Assembly (NCBI GenBank): GCA_947178465.1
Contig: CAMWYL010000047.1
Span: 1 to 12,722 of the forward strand
Direction of reading: 5' to 3'
DNA from: an uncultured Lachnospiraceae bacterium
GTDB lineage: Bacteria > Bacillota > Clostridia > Lachnospirales > Lachnospiraceae
Length of the DNA: 12,722 nucleotides
In this document: piece by piece, positions 5,371 through 12,416 of the stretch
Numbering within the stretch: position 1 is the stretch's first letter
Layout: the number at the start of each line of letters is the position of its first letter
Made by a program: the position numbers and the translations under genes
The notes under the pieces: generated by a model
Told to the model about the DNA's origin: nothing
The model's database searches: none
What the model saw: only the letters and a program-made list of their open reading frames with translations

Positions 5371-8331
5371 TCATATGGTACCTCCTGTTATTTTTTCTTC
5401 CCATAAATCCAGTACATCGGAAGCGCCAAGGAAGTCAAAATCATCAATTCGGCTTCGGATTTCCACAGTCATTTCCGATAAGCTCATGTCATGATACCGG
5501 TATTTTGCCAACTGCTCCAGAATCGCGTCTATTCCCTCGCCCTCAAAGCTGTCAAGCTTTTCACGCAGGGCGGAAAGGTGTGTCATAAAGGAAGCGCTGT
5601 CGGTATCAAGCTGTGGTTCCTTGGGAGTGGGATCCGGTTTTCCTGCGGGTTCCGGTGTATTCTGTGTCTGTGCCGGCGAAGGGGTGATGGTTTCGTCGGG
5701 ACTTTCCGTTTCGCTGTGATCCCCATCTGGAATCCCGTTGGGATTCCCGTCAGGATAAAGGAACGTGTTTTGGGCAAGCGCACGCAGGAGTGCATCATGC
5801 TTTTCCAGCAATTCCTCATGGTGCTCCAGAATATATTCCACGCGGTTTTCTTTTCCGGCCATTTCCAGATTCAGCGCAAGCTCAGCAAGCTCGTTTGCAC
5901 CGATACCCTTGGAATTGCTCTTGAGGGCATGTACCGTGATTACGTAATTTTTCCAATCCTGCTCGCGAAAGAACTGTGCAAGCTGCTTGTCGCGTCGCGG
6001 TCCCTCCGAATGATAAATCATAATGATTTCGCGAAGCCCTTCTTTGTCGCCGCAGTAGGAGATTCCCTGTTGGACATTGATACCGGCCTGTTTGAGTGCG
6101 TCAAGCGCGGCGACGTCATCCACAGTGGCAGGCGGTTTGGGTGCCGGTGCGGAGCCGATGTTGGCGGCAGCTGCCGCAGGAAGCGGATTTGCCGGAGCGG
6201 ATACAGTGGCAGTTGTGTCAACGTTACTTACCGGAGCGGCAGTTTCAACGTCCTCCTCTGTAACGGGAATCTGCTTGCGCACCGGAATATAGCGGCGCAG
6301 CATGCGTTCGAGAACGCTCAGCTCAATCGGCTTGGCAATAAAGTCGTCAAAGCCTTCCTCGATAAACATTTCCCGTGCACCGCCAATGGCGTTTGCGGTA
6401 AAAGCGATAACGGATAATGATTGAAAATAATTTCCGGGCTTTTGACGGATTCTGTGAAGAGTCTCAACACCGTCCATTTCCGGCATCATGTGATCCAAAA
6501 AGACGCAGTCGTATTCCATGGTATCCAGCTTATTAAGGGCCTCCTGCCCGCTGCTTGCCATTGACACCTTAATCTGATAGGGCAGCAGAAGCCGCGCCAT
6601 AACCTTCAGGTTCATCGCGTTGTCGTCGACGACGAGCACCTTTGCCTCCGGGGCGATGAAACGGTGCTTGAGGTCAATGTGCTGTGCATCCCTCTGGAGC
6701 ACTTTCTGGCCGTTGAATACCGCCGCGATGGACAGCACGGTGAAGGGCTTATAGATACGCAGCATATTGCTTCCGACGTGAACATCCTGGTCATAATCCA
6801 ATATCAGCACAACGGTGGTCTCATTGGCAAGCTGCTCAAAAAACGCCCTGTCCTCGCGGTATTCATCCCAGCTGATAAAGATATGGGAGAAATTCTCGTG
6901 TTCAATACGCCGTTTCAGCTCGGGAAGATTTTTGCAGATGCGGAACATAATCCCGAACTGGTCTGCCATGTGGCGGATACACTTCTCATAGCCCTCCCGC
7001 ACAACGGAATAATTGTATTTGTCCATGTTGATGTAGCATGCGGCGAACACATGGCTCTTATTCCGGATGGAAACAATCGGGGTCTCGTCGAGAACCTTTT
7101 GCGGAAGGGTAAAACGGAATTCGGTTCCGCTTCCGGGGGTGCTTTCCACGGTAATAAATCCGCCCATATTCCGGACAAGGGCCTGTGTGATGGAGAGACC
7201 GAGCCCGATGCCGCCCTCCTCGCGGTTGCGCTTGGAATTGAGCTGGCTGAAGCTGGTGAAGATTTTCTCCATGTCTGCCTGCTTCATACCGATACCGGAG
7301 TCTTTGATGCTGACCATCAGGTTAATGCCGTAAAGCTCCTTGCGGCTTTTGACACGCAGCACAACGCCGCCTTCTTTCGTAAATTTAATGGCATTATCCA
7401 GCAGGTTCATTACGATACGGCGCAGCTTCTGCTCATCTCCGACCAGATTGCTGGGCAGATTAGCGTCACAATCGACGATCAGTTCAAGATGTTTGCCGTT
7501 TTCCATGGTCAGTGCCATATTGATAATGTCCGTGATTGTGGAGGTGATATTATAGCTCTCCTCCGCAAGCTCCATCTTGCCGCTTTCCAGCTCCGAGAAG
7601 TCGAGGATATTGCTGACCGTGGAGAGGAGATTCCGCCCCGCAGTCTGGATGTCGATGATGTCACGGCGGACACTTGTCGGGAGATTTTCCTGCAAAATCG
7701 CCTCGCTCATGCCGCAGACCGCATTGATAGGGGTTCGGATTTCATGGGAAACATTGACCATAAAGTCGTCCTTGCTCTGCTCCACAATCTCCAGCTCACG
7801 GATATTTTCCATCAGCTTTTCGCTTGTTTCCTGACGGATGCGCATGGTAATCCATGTGACCAGCAGAATCGCGTAGGCAGACAGAACATGCAGAATTAAG
7901 CGGAGAAAGTCGTTGGCCGAAACAAGCTCAACGGTTCCGGCAATAAAAATATGATAGAGAAAAATTGCCGTGCTGAAAAAAAGGCTGAGAAGAATAATAT
8001 CTGAGATACAGAAGGTGCCAAGCAGGACAACCAGGGCCAGCATCGTGGACAGCATGGAGGTGAAGCTGTGCGCGTGTATGGCATAGATGGAAAAGTTGAG
8101 CCATGCCATCACAGAGAGGAACTTCGCACGGAACGCATAGTCGCGGTATCCCTTTATGATTACGAACCAACCCATCAATATGATGGCGAGGATGGTCTCC
8201 TTTGCGTAGATACTCCAATGCAACAAAATTGATGATACAAACATGGCAAATGAGAAGACCGTGAAAATTCCCAGAACAATCCGCTCCAGCTTTTTGTTTG
8301 TTTTATTGTTTTGAAATTGTTTTTCTTCCAA
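5371..8331 (-). CDS. Membrane hybrid histidine kinase with degenerate receiver, receiver and HPt domains
   Basis: A 986-residue multi-step phosphorelay kinase. Residues 18-162 form about five or six membrane helices. HisKA has SHEIRTPIN with H196. HATPase has N313, DSGIGM at 344-349 and GIGLGLS near 374-380. Residues about 426-540 have receiver-like length and pattern but lack the acidic pocket, suggesting a pseudo-receiver. A canonical receiver covers 563-683 with D569-D570, phospho-acceptor D613 (FLDHMMPEMDG), T645 and K667. An Ala/Pro-rich linker (about 686-740) leads to an HPt domain at about 745-855 with the phosphorylatable histidine H801 (HALKSNSKGIG). A Pro/Thr/Glu-rich linker follows, then a helical tail (913-986) that I do not recognise. 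The start is TTG at 8331: the next ATG is residue 30, inside the first membrane helix, and GAGGAAAGG lies about 13-14 bases upstream of the TTG, a rather long spacing. It follows the HD-GYP gene by 32 bases in the same operon. The HPt could serve the receivers of both neighbours. Confidence 0.93.
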   Translation of the reverse strand: MEEKQFQNNKTNKKLERIVLGIFTVFSFAMFVSSILLHWSIYAKETILAIILMGWFVIIKGYRDYAFRAKFLSVMAWLNFSIYAIHAHSFTSMLSTMLALVVLLGTFCISDIILLSLFFSTAIFLYHIFIAGTVELVSANDFLRLILHVLSAYAILLVTWITMRIRQETSEKLMENIRELEIVEQSKDDFMVNVSHEIRTPINAVCGMSEAILQENLPTSVRRDIIDIQTAGRNLLSTVSNILDFSELESGKMELAEESYNITSTITDIINMALTMENGKHLELIVDCDANLPSNLVGDEQKLRRIVMNLLDNAIKFTKEGGVVLRVKSRKELYGINLMVSIKDSGIGMKQADMEKIFTSFSQLNSKRNREEGGIGLGLSITQALVRNMGGFITVESTPGSGTEFRFTLPQKVLDETPIVSIRNKSHVFAACYINMDKYNYSVVREGYEKCIRHMADQFGIMFRICKNLPELKRRIEHENFSHIFISWDEYREDRAFFEQLANETTVVLILDYDQDVHVGSNMLRIYKPFTVLSIAAVFNGQKVLQRDAQHIDLKHRFIAPEAKVLVVDDNAMNLKVMARLLLPYQIKVSMASSGQEALNKLDTMEYDCVFLDHMMPEMDGVETLHRIRQKPGNYFQSLSVIAFTANAIGGAREMFIEEGFDDFIAKPIELSVLERMLRRYIPVRKQIPVTEEDVETAAPVSNVDTTATVSAPANPLPAAAAANIGSAPAPKPPATVDDVAALDALKQAGINVQQGISYCGDKEGLREIIMIYHSEGPRRDKQLAQFFREQDWKNYVITVHALKSNSKGIGANELAELALNLEMAGKENRVEYILEHHEELLEKHDALLRALAQNTFLYPDGNPNGIPDGDHSETESPDETITPSPAQTQNTPEPAGKPDPTPKEPQLDTDSASFMTHLSALREKLDSFEGEGIDAILEQLAKYRYHDMSLSEMTVEIRSRIDDFDFLGASDVLDLWEEKITGGTI

Positions 8332-8363
8332 GGTGAATTCCCGTTCCTTTCCTCTATAGTAAT

Positions 8364-9431
8364 CTAACCGATGCCAAGAACTTCCTTGAGCCTCGGGAGC
8401 ATTTCCATGAATACGTCGATGATGACAGGGTCAAACTGCGTTCCCCGTCCCTCCGACATAATCTGCATAATTCGTTCAATGGGCCGGATGGGCGGCTTGT
8501 AGCAGCGTTCCTCATACAGGGCATCAAAGACGTCCGCTACCGACATAATCCGTGCGGCCAGCGGAATACTGTCTCCGGCAAGTCCTGTAGGATACCCCGA
8601 ACCGTCCCAGCGTTCGTGATGATACATGGCGATATCTTCCACAATCTGTACATAGTGGGCATCCTCCACATCGCCGATAATGGTTTGGATGATTTTGCGG
8701 CTGTAGGTCGTGTGAAGCTTCATCGCGTCAAATTCCTCCGGCGTCAGTTTCCCGGGTTTTTGCAAAATCGCATCCGGCACCTTGATTTTTCCGACATCAT
8801 GGAGTGGGGCCGCCTTGCAGAGATCCTCTATGTATTCCGGTGTCAGTTCCACCGGGAATAGCTTGCGCTTATGCAGCTCGTCCGCAATCATCCGAACATA
8901 CATCTGCGTGTTTTTGACGTGCTTTCCGGTGCTGCCGTCCCTGCTCTCGATCAGGTTTGCCATTCCCACGATGACGGACTCCTGGATCATGCTGATTTTC
9001 CGCGCATCTTCGGTAATCTTTTCAGCCTGCTCCCTTACCATATTTTCAAGATTATTTCGGTATTGTGACAGTTCTATGGTCTTGCCGACGCGGCTGAGCA
9101 GGATGTCCGGAATAAAGGGCTTGACGACGAAGTCCATTGCACCCACCTGAAAGCACTTGATTTCAGTCTCCGCTAAATTATCTGCGGTTAGGAAGATGAC
9201 GGGGATCGCCTTCGTCTCCTCCTTATTCTGAAGCTGTTCCATTACCGCAAAGCCGTCCGTTTCCGGCATATTAATATCCAATAATATCAGATCAGGATGG
9301 TTATTCTCCAAATATTTCAGGGCTGCCGTGCCGGAATTGCACGCCGCGATGCGGTAGTACGGCAAAAGAATTTTCTGCGCGAGCGTCAGGTTGGTCTTAT
9401 CGTCGTCTACAACCAAAATAATGTTTTTCAT
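8364..9431 (-). CDS. Response regulator with HD-GYP domain, probable cyclic-di-GMP phosphodiesterase
   Basis: First gene of the minus-strand operon, 355 residues, cytosolic. Residues 3-120 are a receiver with D9-D10, phospho-acceptor D52 (LLDINMPETDG), T82 and K104. A coiled segment (about 121-150) joins it to an HD-GYP domain with the diagnostic HDVGKIKVPDAILQKPGKLT (H211-D212, G214-K215), HH at 271-272 and DGSGYP at 276-281. All metal-ligand and GYP residues expected of an active enzyme are present. The family hydrolyses cyclic-di-GMP to pGpG or GMP and commonly affects motility and biofilm. The ATG at 9431 has GAGGAG seven bases upstream, a good start. It is the only response regulator with an output enzyme in the operon and is the likely target of the two kinases, which is inference. 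A weak promoter candidate on the minus strand is TGGATT (9483-9488), 17 bases, TATAAA (9460-9465). Confidence 0.94.
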   Translation of the reverse strand: MKNIILVVDDDKTNLTLAQKILLPYYRIAACNSGTAALKYLENNHPDLILLDINMPETDGFAVMEQLQNKEETKAIPVIFLTADNLAETEIKCFQVGAMDFVVKPFIPDILLSRVGKTIELSQYRNNLENMVREQAEKITEDARKISMIQESVIVGMANLIESRDGSTGKHVKNTQMYVRMIADELHKRKLFPVELTPEYIEDLCKAAPLHDVGKIKVPDAILQKPGKLTPEEFDAMKLHTTYSRKIIQTIIGDVEDAHYVQIVEDIAMYHHERWDGSGYPTGLAGDSIPLAARIMSVADVFDALYEERCYKPPIRPIERIMQIMSEGRGTQFDPVIIDVFMEMLPRLKEVLGIG

Positions 9432-9459
9432 TTGTTTACTCCTCTGTGGCTTTTCTCGA

Positions 9460-9488
9460 TTTATATCATAGCCGATTCGTTCAATCCA
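9460..9488 (-). promoter_or_regulatory. Possible sigma-A promoter of the HD-GYP/kinase operon
   Basis: TGGATT and TATAAA are spaced by 17 bases on the minus strand, 28 bases before the HD-GYP start codon. The -35 match is only 3 of 6, so this is a weak call. It is offered because an operon promoter must lie in this region. Confidence 0.3.
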
Positions 9489-9602
9489 TTCCTTTCTATT
9501 TTAACCTTTTCATGGAAAGTATGCCACTGTTTTTTGATAATAATTTGTCATGATAAGATTTCGGAAGCAAAAGAGGAGGGAGATTTTCAGCCGGTGCGGG
9601 CT

Positions 9603-9629
9603 TCATCTTTTGGGAGGGGATGCCGATAT
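9603..9629 (+). promoter_or_regulatory. SigD (sigma-28, flagellar type) promoter candidate
   Basis: GCCGATAT at 9622-9629 matches the Bacillus SigD -10 element in all eight positions. TCATCTTT at 9603-9610 lies exactly 11 bases upstream and matches five of eight positions of the -35 TAAAGTTT. Nothing codes here on either strand that I can support. The promoter would start an approximately 195-base leader running into the DUF6033-like gene. Confidence 0.45.
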
Positions 9630-9654
9630 ATAGAGTAAATAAAATATTAAGAAG

Positions 9655-9778
9655 CTCTAAGGCAGCAAAGAACGCCGCCTGAGAGTTACTAAAATGTTTA
9701 AGAGAATGCATGGCGAATAAATTCGCCTTAAAATGCGGGCATTGTCCGCATGGATTCGAGATTCCGCAGAGCGGAATC
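9655..9778 (+). repeat. Four consecutive hairpins in the leader of the DUF6033-like gene
   Basis: The hairpins are: 9655-9685 (arms CTCTAAGGCAGC and GCCGCCTGAGAG, with two mismatches), 9712-9727 (GGCGAAT and ATTCGCC), 9733-9751 (ATGCGG and CCGCAT), and 9760-9778 (GATTCCGC and GCGGAATC, three-base loop, perfect). CATGG follows or precedes three of them. None is followed by a T tract, so they do not look like terminators. They may fold the 5' leader of the mRNA, or be decayed copies of an intergenic palindrome. The rest of the 400-base gap 9432-9832 shows only the two promoter candidates and the ribosome site. Confidence 0.6.
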
Positions 9779-9832
9779 ATGGAAGATTGTGTGAGCGCTG
9801 ACTTGCACATTGTGGTTGAATGGAGGTTAAAT

Positions 9833-10795
9833 ATGGCGGTTAAGGTAGGAAACAGTTGGGTATCGGAGGCGGCGTACGCATATGCGCAGAGGCGGGCGGA
9901 GAGTGACGGCAAAGACAGTGAAATGACGCAATTGTCAGAACAGTTCCCTGATTTGAAGTTTTCGACAAGCACAAAGCCCTTCTCGGGCGAGGGACGCAAC
10001 AATATCGGGATTGCGCCGAACATCCTGCGGGAGATGGAGTCAGATCCGGAGAAGCGCTTGGAGTACGAGGCGCTGATTTATGATTGCAATGAGGTTATCA
10101 GGAATATGCCGACGAAGAACGCGAACGGCAGTACCATCAAGTCCTTTGGGTTCATTATCGGCGCGGACGGCGGGCTGAGCGCATGGAGTGTATCGGAGAG
10201 CGGCGGCACGGACAAGCGGGAGAAATTTACGTTGGATAAGAGCAGGAAAGATAGCTGGCTGGAGCAGATGCGTATCAAAAAGAAGGAAAAAGACAAGGAT
10301 TCCTATGAGAAATCCGATGAAGCTCCCGATACGACAGGTACCTATTCCGCAAATAAGATGAGCAGCGACAGCAGGGCGGCGCTTGTGGAACGGCTTAAGA
10401 AGGATCAGGAGGCGCGCGAACAGCAATTAACGTCTCTGGTACAACAGATGCTGTCCAAGCAGGCGAATGTGTATGGAAATGCGACAAACATGTGGCAGTT
10501 CCTTGCGAGCGGCAATTATACGGTGGATGCCGCGACGAAAGCACAGGCGCAGAAGGATATTTCTGAGGACGGCTATTACGGCGTGAAGCAGACCTCCCGG
10601 AGGTTGTTTGACTTTGCGAGTGCGTTAGCGGGAGATGATGTCGAGAAGATGCGCGAGATGCAGGCCGCGATGCAGAAGGGCTTTGACAAGGCGGCAAAGA
10701 CATGGGGCGGACAGCTTCCGGGCATTTGTCAGGAGACGATAAATGCCGCGAACAAAATGTTTGATGAATATTATGCATCCAAGGAAACGGCATAA
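9833..10795 (+). CDS. Uncharacterised protein resembling the DUF6033 family
   Basis: A 320-residue soluble protein without signal peptide or membrane segment. The start is the ATG at 9833, with GGAGG nine bases ahead (9822-9826), opening MAVKVGNSWVSEAAYAYA. The frame is also open back to an ATG at 9710, but that extension is made of the leader hairpins and has no ribosome site, so I reject it. N-terminal part: FSTSTKPFSG, NNIGIAPNILREM and EYEALIYDCN, then GFIIGADGGLSAWSVSE. Centre (about 130-175): a charged Lys/Asp-rich linker. C-terminal part: a helical domain with SEDGYYGVKQTSRRLFDFA and WGGQLPGICQET, a motif pair I associate with clostridial proteins of unknown function. The family name is from memory and could be wrong; the function is unknown. 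The SigD-like promoter suggests, without proving, expression with motility genes. Terminator hairpins of the repeat element follow about 200 bases downstream. Confidence 0.75.
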   Translation: MAVKVGNSWVSEAAYAYAQRRAESDGKDSEMTQLSEQFPDLKFSTSTKPFSGEGRNNIGIAPNILREMESDPEKRLEYEALIYDCNEVIRNMPTKNANGSTIKSFGFIIGADGGLSAWSVSESGGTDKREKFTLDKSRKDSWLEQMRIKKKEKDKDSYEKSDEAPDTTGTYSANKMSSDSRAALVERLKKDQEAREQQLTSLVQQMLSKQANVYGNATNMWQFLASGNYTVDAATKAQAQKDISEDGYYGVKQTSRRLFDFASALAGDDVEKMREMQAAMQKGFDKAAKTWGGQLPGICQETINAANKMFDEYYASKETA

Positions 10796-10799
10796 ATCG

Positions 10800-10866
10800 T
10801 GTGGATAACCGATAAGAAGCGACAAATTGTCAGTCAATATCCACATGTTTATGCACAATATCCACA
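10800..10866. promoter_or_regulatory. Cluster of four DnaA boxes
   Basis: TGTGGATAA at 10800-10808 is a perfect DnaA box (TTATCCACA) on the minus strand. On the plus strand TTATGCACA at 10849-10857 fits TTATNCACA exactly. ATATCCACA occurs at 10837-10845 and 10858-10866 with one mismatch each; the last two plus-strand boxes abut. A perfect palindrome GACAAATTGTC lies between at 10821-10831. No dnaA, dnaN, gyrB or rpmH is near, so this is not the usual origin setting. It resembles the DnaA-box clusters outside oriC that bind DnaA in Bacillus. Confidence 0.65.
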
Positions 10867-10906
10867 AAATTTACGGCTTCTGACAAGATAACAGTTTTTT
10901 CGACAC

Positions 10907-10919
10907 GGAATTGCGACAG
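10907..10919 (+). repeat. Orphan head box of the hairpin-pair repeat
   Basis: GGAATTGCGACAG, followed by a T tract, matches the start of the repeat units that follow but has no hairpins of its own. It may be a decayed or minimal copy. Confidence 0.5.
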
Positions 10920-10920
10920 A

Positions 10921-11020
10921 TTTTTTCATTATGGAAAATGCGACAGAGTAAATCATCAAAGAAAGAATTTACCTTGCCTGCGAGGTAAATTCTTTGACGT
11001 GTTGCCGCCGGGCAACACGT
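10921..11020 (+). repeat. Hairpin-pair repeat, unit 1
   Basis: A 100-base unit beginning with T6-CATTATGG. Its head box reads GGAAAATGCGACAG then AGTAAATC (from 10933). Hairpin A is a perfect 13-pair stem (10962-10974 with 10983-10995) and its loop contains CCTGCG. Hairpin B is a perfect 10-pair stem (10997-11006 with 11011-11020) with loop GCCG, running into seven T residues (11020-11026), so it can act as a terminator for the DUF6033-like gene. It is followed immediately by unit 2. Confidence 0.85.
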
Positions 11021-11026
11021 TTTTTT
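10997..11026 (+). terminator. Rho-independent terminator (hairpin B of unit 1)
   Basis: A ten-pair GC-rich stem with a GCCG loop, followed by seven T residues. It is the first good terminator after the DUF6033-like gene. Confidence 0.75.
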
Positions 11027-11120
11027 CATTATGGAAAATGCGAAAGAGTAAATCATTAAGGAAAGAATTTACCTTGCCTGCGAGGTAAATTCTTTGATGT
11101 GTTGCCGCCGGGCAACACGT
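11021..11120 (+). repeat. Hairpin-pair repeat, unit 2
   Basis: A direct tandem copy of unit 1 with the same length, differing at only four of 100 positions. The single change within a stem (C to T at 11098) turns a G-C pair into a G-T wobble, so pairing is kept. Hairpin A is 11062-11074 with 11083-11095. Hairpin B is 11097-11106 with 11111-11120, loop GCCG, followed by seven T residues. Confidence 0.85.
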
Positions 11121-11126
11121 TTTTTT
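11097..11126 (+). terminator. Rho-independent terminator (hairpin B of unit 2)
   Basis: Same hairpin as in unit 1 with one wobble pair and seven T residues. It insulates galE from upstream transcription. Confidence 0.7.
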
Positions 11127-11151
11127 GCATGAAAAAGGTACGATTCTGCTA

Positions 11152-11180
11152 TTGTTTTATTTTCATAAAAGGGATAAGAT
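11152..11180 (+). promoter_or_regulatory. Probable sigma-A promoter of galE
   Basis: TTGTTT at 11152-11157 and TAAGAT at 11175-11180 are separated by 17 bases, each matching four of six consensus positions. The start of galE lies 31 bases further on. Confidence 0.5.
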
Positions 11181-11211
11181 ATAGGTAATAAAATTATGGA
11201 GGTAAACAGCT

Positions 11212-12228
11212 ATGGCAATTTTAGTTACAGGCGGAGCAGGATTTATCGGCAGCCACACGGTAGTGGAGCTTCAGAACGCGGGATATGATGTGGTGGTGCT
11301 TGACAATTTGTCCAATTCAAGCGCGAAGGCGTTGCAGCGCGTGGAGAAGATTACGGGGAAGCCCGTTACGTTTTATAAGGCCGATATCCTTGACAGAGAT
11401 GCATTGGAGACGATTTTCACAAAAGAAACAATTGACTCTTGTATTCATTTTGCCGGGTTAAAGGCGGTTGGAGAGTCTGTTGCAAAGCCATGGGAGTATT
11501 ACAATAACAATATCGCGGGTACATTGACGCTGGTGGATGTGATGAGAAAGCATAACTGCAAGAACATCATCTTCTCTTCCTCCGCAACGGTTTACGGGGA
11601 TCCTGCGTTTATTCCAATCACGGAGGAGTGCCCGAAGGGTCAGTGTACAAACCCCTACGGTTGGACAAAGTCCATGCTGGAGCAGATTTTATCCGATATG
11701 CAGAAGGCAGATCCGGAGTGGAATGTTATTCTTCTTCGTTACTTTAATCCGATTGGTGCGCATAAGAGTGGTACGATGGGCGAGAATCCAAACGGTATTC
11801 CGAACAATCTGATGCCGTACATTACACAGGTGGCAGTAGGAAAGCTTGAAAAGCTTGGTGTATTCGGCAACGATTATGACACACATGACGGCACGGGCGT
11901 GCGGGATTATATCCATGTAGTGGATCTTGCGATTGGACATGTGAAGGCATTGAAGAAGATTGAGGAGAAGGCAGGACTGTGTATTTACAACCTTGGAACG
12001 GGTACAGGCTACAGTGTGCTTGACATCGTCAAGAATTTTGAGGAGGCTACAGGCGTTAAGATTCCTTATGAGATTAAGGCAAGACGTGCAGGTGATATTG
12101 CAACCTGCTATGCAGATGCATCCAAGGCGGAGAAGGAGCTTGGTTGGACAGCACAGTACGGTATCAAGGATATGTGTGCGGACAGCTGGAGATGGCAGTC
12201 CAACAATCCTAATGGTTATGACGATTGA
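11212..12228 (+). CDS. galE: UDP-glucose 4-epimerase
   Basis: Interconverts UDP-galactose and UDP-glucose with tightly bound NAD, the last step of the Leloir pathway and a source of UDP-galactose for surface polysaccharide. It is a cytosolic homodimer of the extended short-chain dehydrogenase fold. Its 338 residues equal the length of E. coli GalE. Visible signatures are the NAD-binding TGGAGFIGSH at 6-15, DNLSNS at 31-36, HFAGLKAVGES at 79-89, catalytic SSSATVYG (S124), the YxxxK pair Y149 and K153 in NPYGWTK, RYFNPIGAH at 176-184, NNLMPYI at 198-204, FGNDYDTHDGTGVRDYIHV around 218-236, and YNLGTGTGYSVLD. The ATG at 11212 has GGAGG nine bases upstream. It sits between tandem terminators on both sides and is probably a single-gene transcript. 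No other gal gene is adjacent, unless the partial gene at the right end is one. Confidence 0.97.
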   Translation: MAILVTGGAGFIGSHTVVELQNAGYDVVVLDNLSNSSAKALQRVEKITGKPVTFYKADILDRDALETIFTKETIDSCIHFAGLKAVGESVAKPWEYYNNNIAGTLTLVDVMRKHNCKNIIFSSSATVYGDPAFIPITEECPKGQCTNPYGWTKSMLEQILSDMQKADPEWNVILLRYFNPIGAHKSGTMGENPNGIPNNLMPYITQVAVGKLEKLGVFGNDYDTHDGTGVRDYIHVVDLAIGHVKALKKIEEKAGLCIYNLGTGTGYSVLDIVKNFEEATGVKIPYEIKARRAGDIATCYADASKAEKELGWTAQYGIKDMCADSWRWQSNNPNGYDD

Positions 12229-12281
12229 TACGGATAGAATAAAAGATAGAAAAAGCCCCCCCAACGCGGGGCTCAGACTGT

Positions 12282-12320
12282 AGACAAACATGCTTCCGGA
12301 GCATGTTTGTCTCTTTTTTT
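12282..12320 (+). terminator. Rho-independent terminator of galE
   Basis: A perfect 13-pair stem (12282-12294 with 12300-12312) with loop TCCGG, followed by C and seven T residues. A smaller GC hairpin (AGCCCC at 12254-12259 with GGGGCT at 12268-12273) precedes it without a T tract. Confidence 0.9.
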
Positions 12321-12328
12321 ACCATATA

Positions 12329-12408
12329 GGAAATTGCGACAGTATAAATCTTTTCGAGGAGAATGCGAAGCATTCTCTTAATCGTCGCTGCCGAGCGACG
12401 ATTTTTTT
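12329..12408 (+). repeat. Hairpin-pair repeat, unit 3 (diverged)
   Basis: The head box GGAAATTGCGACAG followed by TATAAATC (12329-12350) matches units 1 and 2. Hairpin A (12357-12366 with 12370-12379) has a different sequence and a GAA loop. Hairpin B (12380-12389 with 12394-12403) is again exactly ten pairs with loop GCCG and a T tract, but its stem sequence is unrelated to that of units 1 and 2. Confidence 0.75.
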
Positions 12409-12416
12409 ACTCGATA

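Noticed and set aside
6664..7899. Open frame of 411 codons on the plus strand
   Set aside because: It lies fully opposite the well-supported hybrid kinase, has no recognisable domain or ribosome site, and is a shadow of that gene's codon pattern.
9710..9832. N-terminal extension of the DUF6033-like gene from an upstream ATG
   Set aside because: The extra 41 codons translate the hairpin leader, and the strong GGAGG sits before the ATG at 9833 instead.
9496..10023. Open frame of 175 codons on the minus strand
   Set aside because: It overlaps the start of the DUF6033-like gene and its hairpin leader, with no ribosome site or domain.
10800..10866. Chromosomal replication origin
   Set aside because: There is no dnaA, dnaN, gyrB or rpmH nearby and no typical AT-rich unwinding block, so a non-origin DnaA cluster fits better.
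10921..11120. CRISPR array
   Set aside because: The repeats are contiguous 100-base units without spacers and contain terminator hairpins; no cas gene is present.
11380..11387. Second GCCGATAT SigD-like -10 element
   Set aside because: It lies inside the galE coding sequence (residues K-A-D-I) with no -35 partner of note.
12254..12273. Separate terminator after galE
   Set aside because: The short GC hairpin has no T tract; the 13-pair hairpin right after it is the functional terminator.
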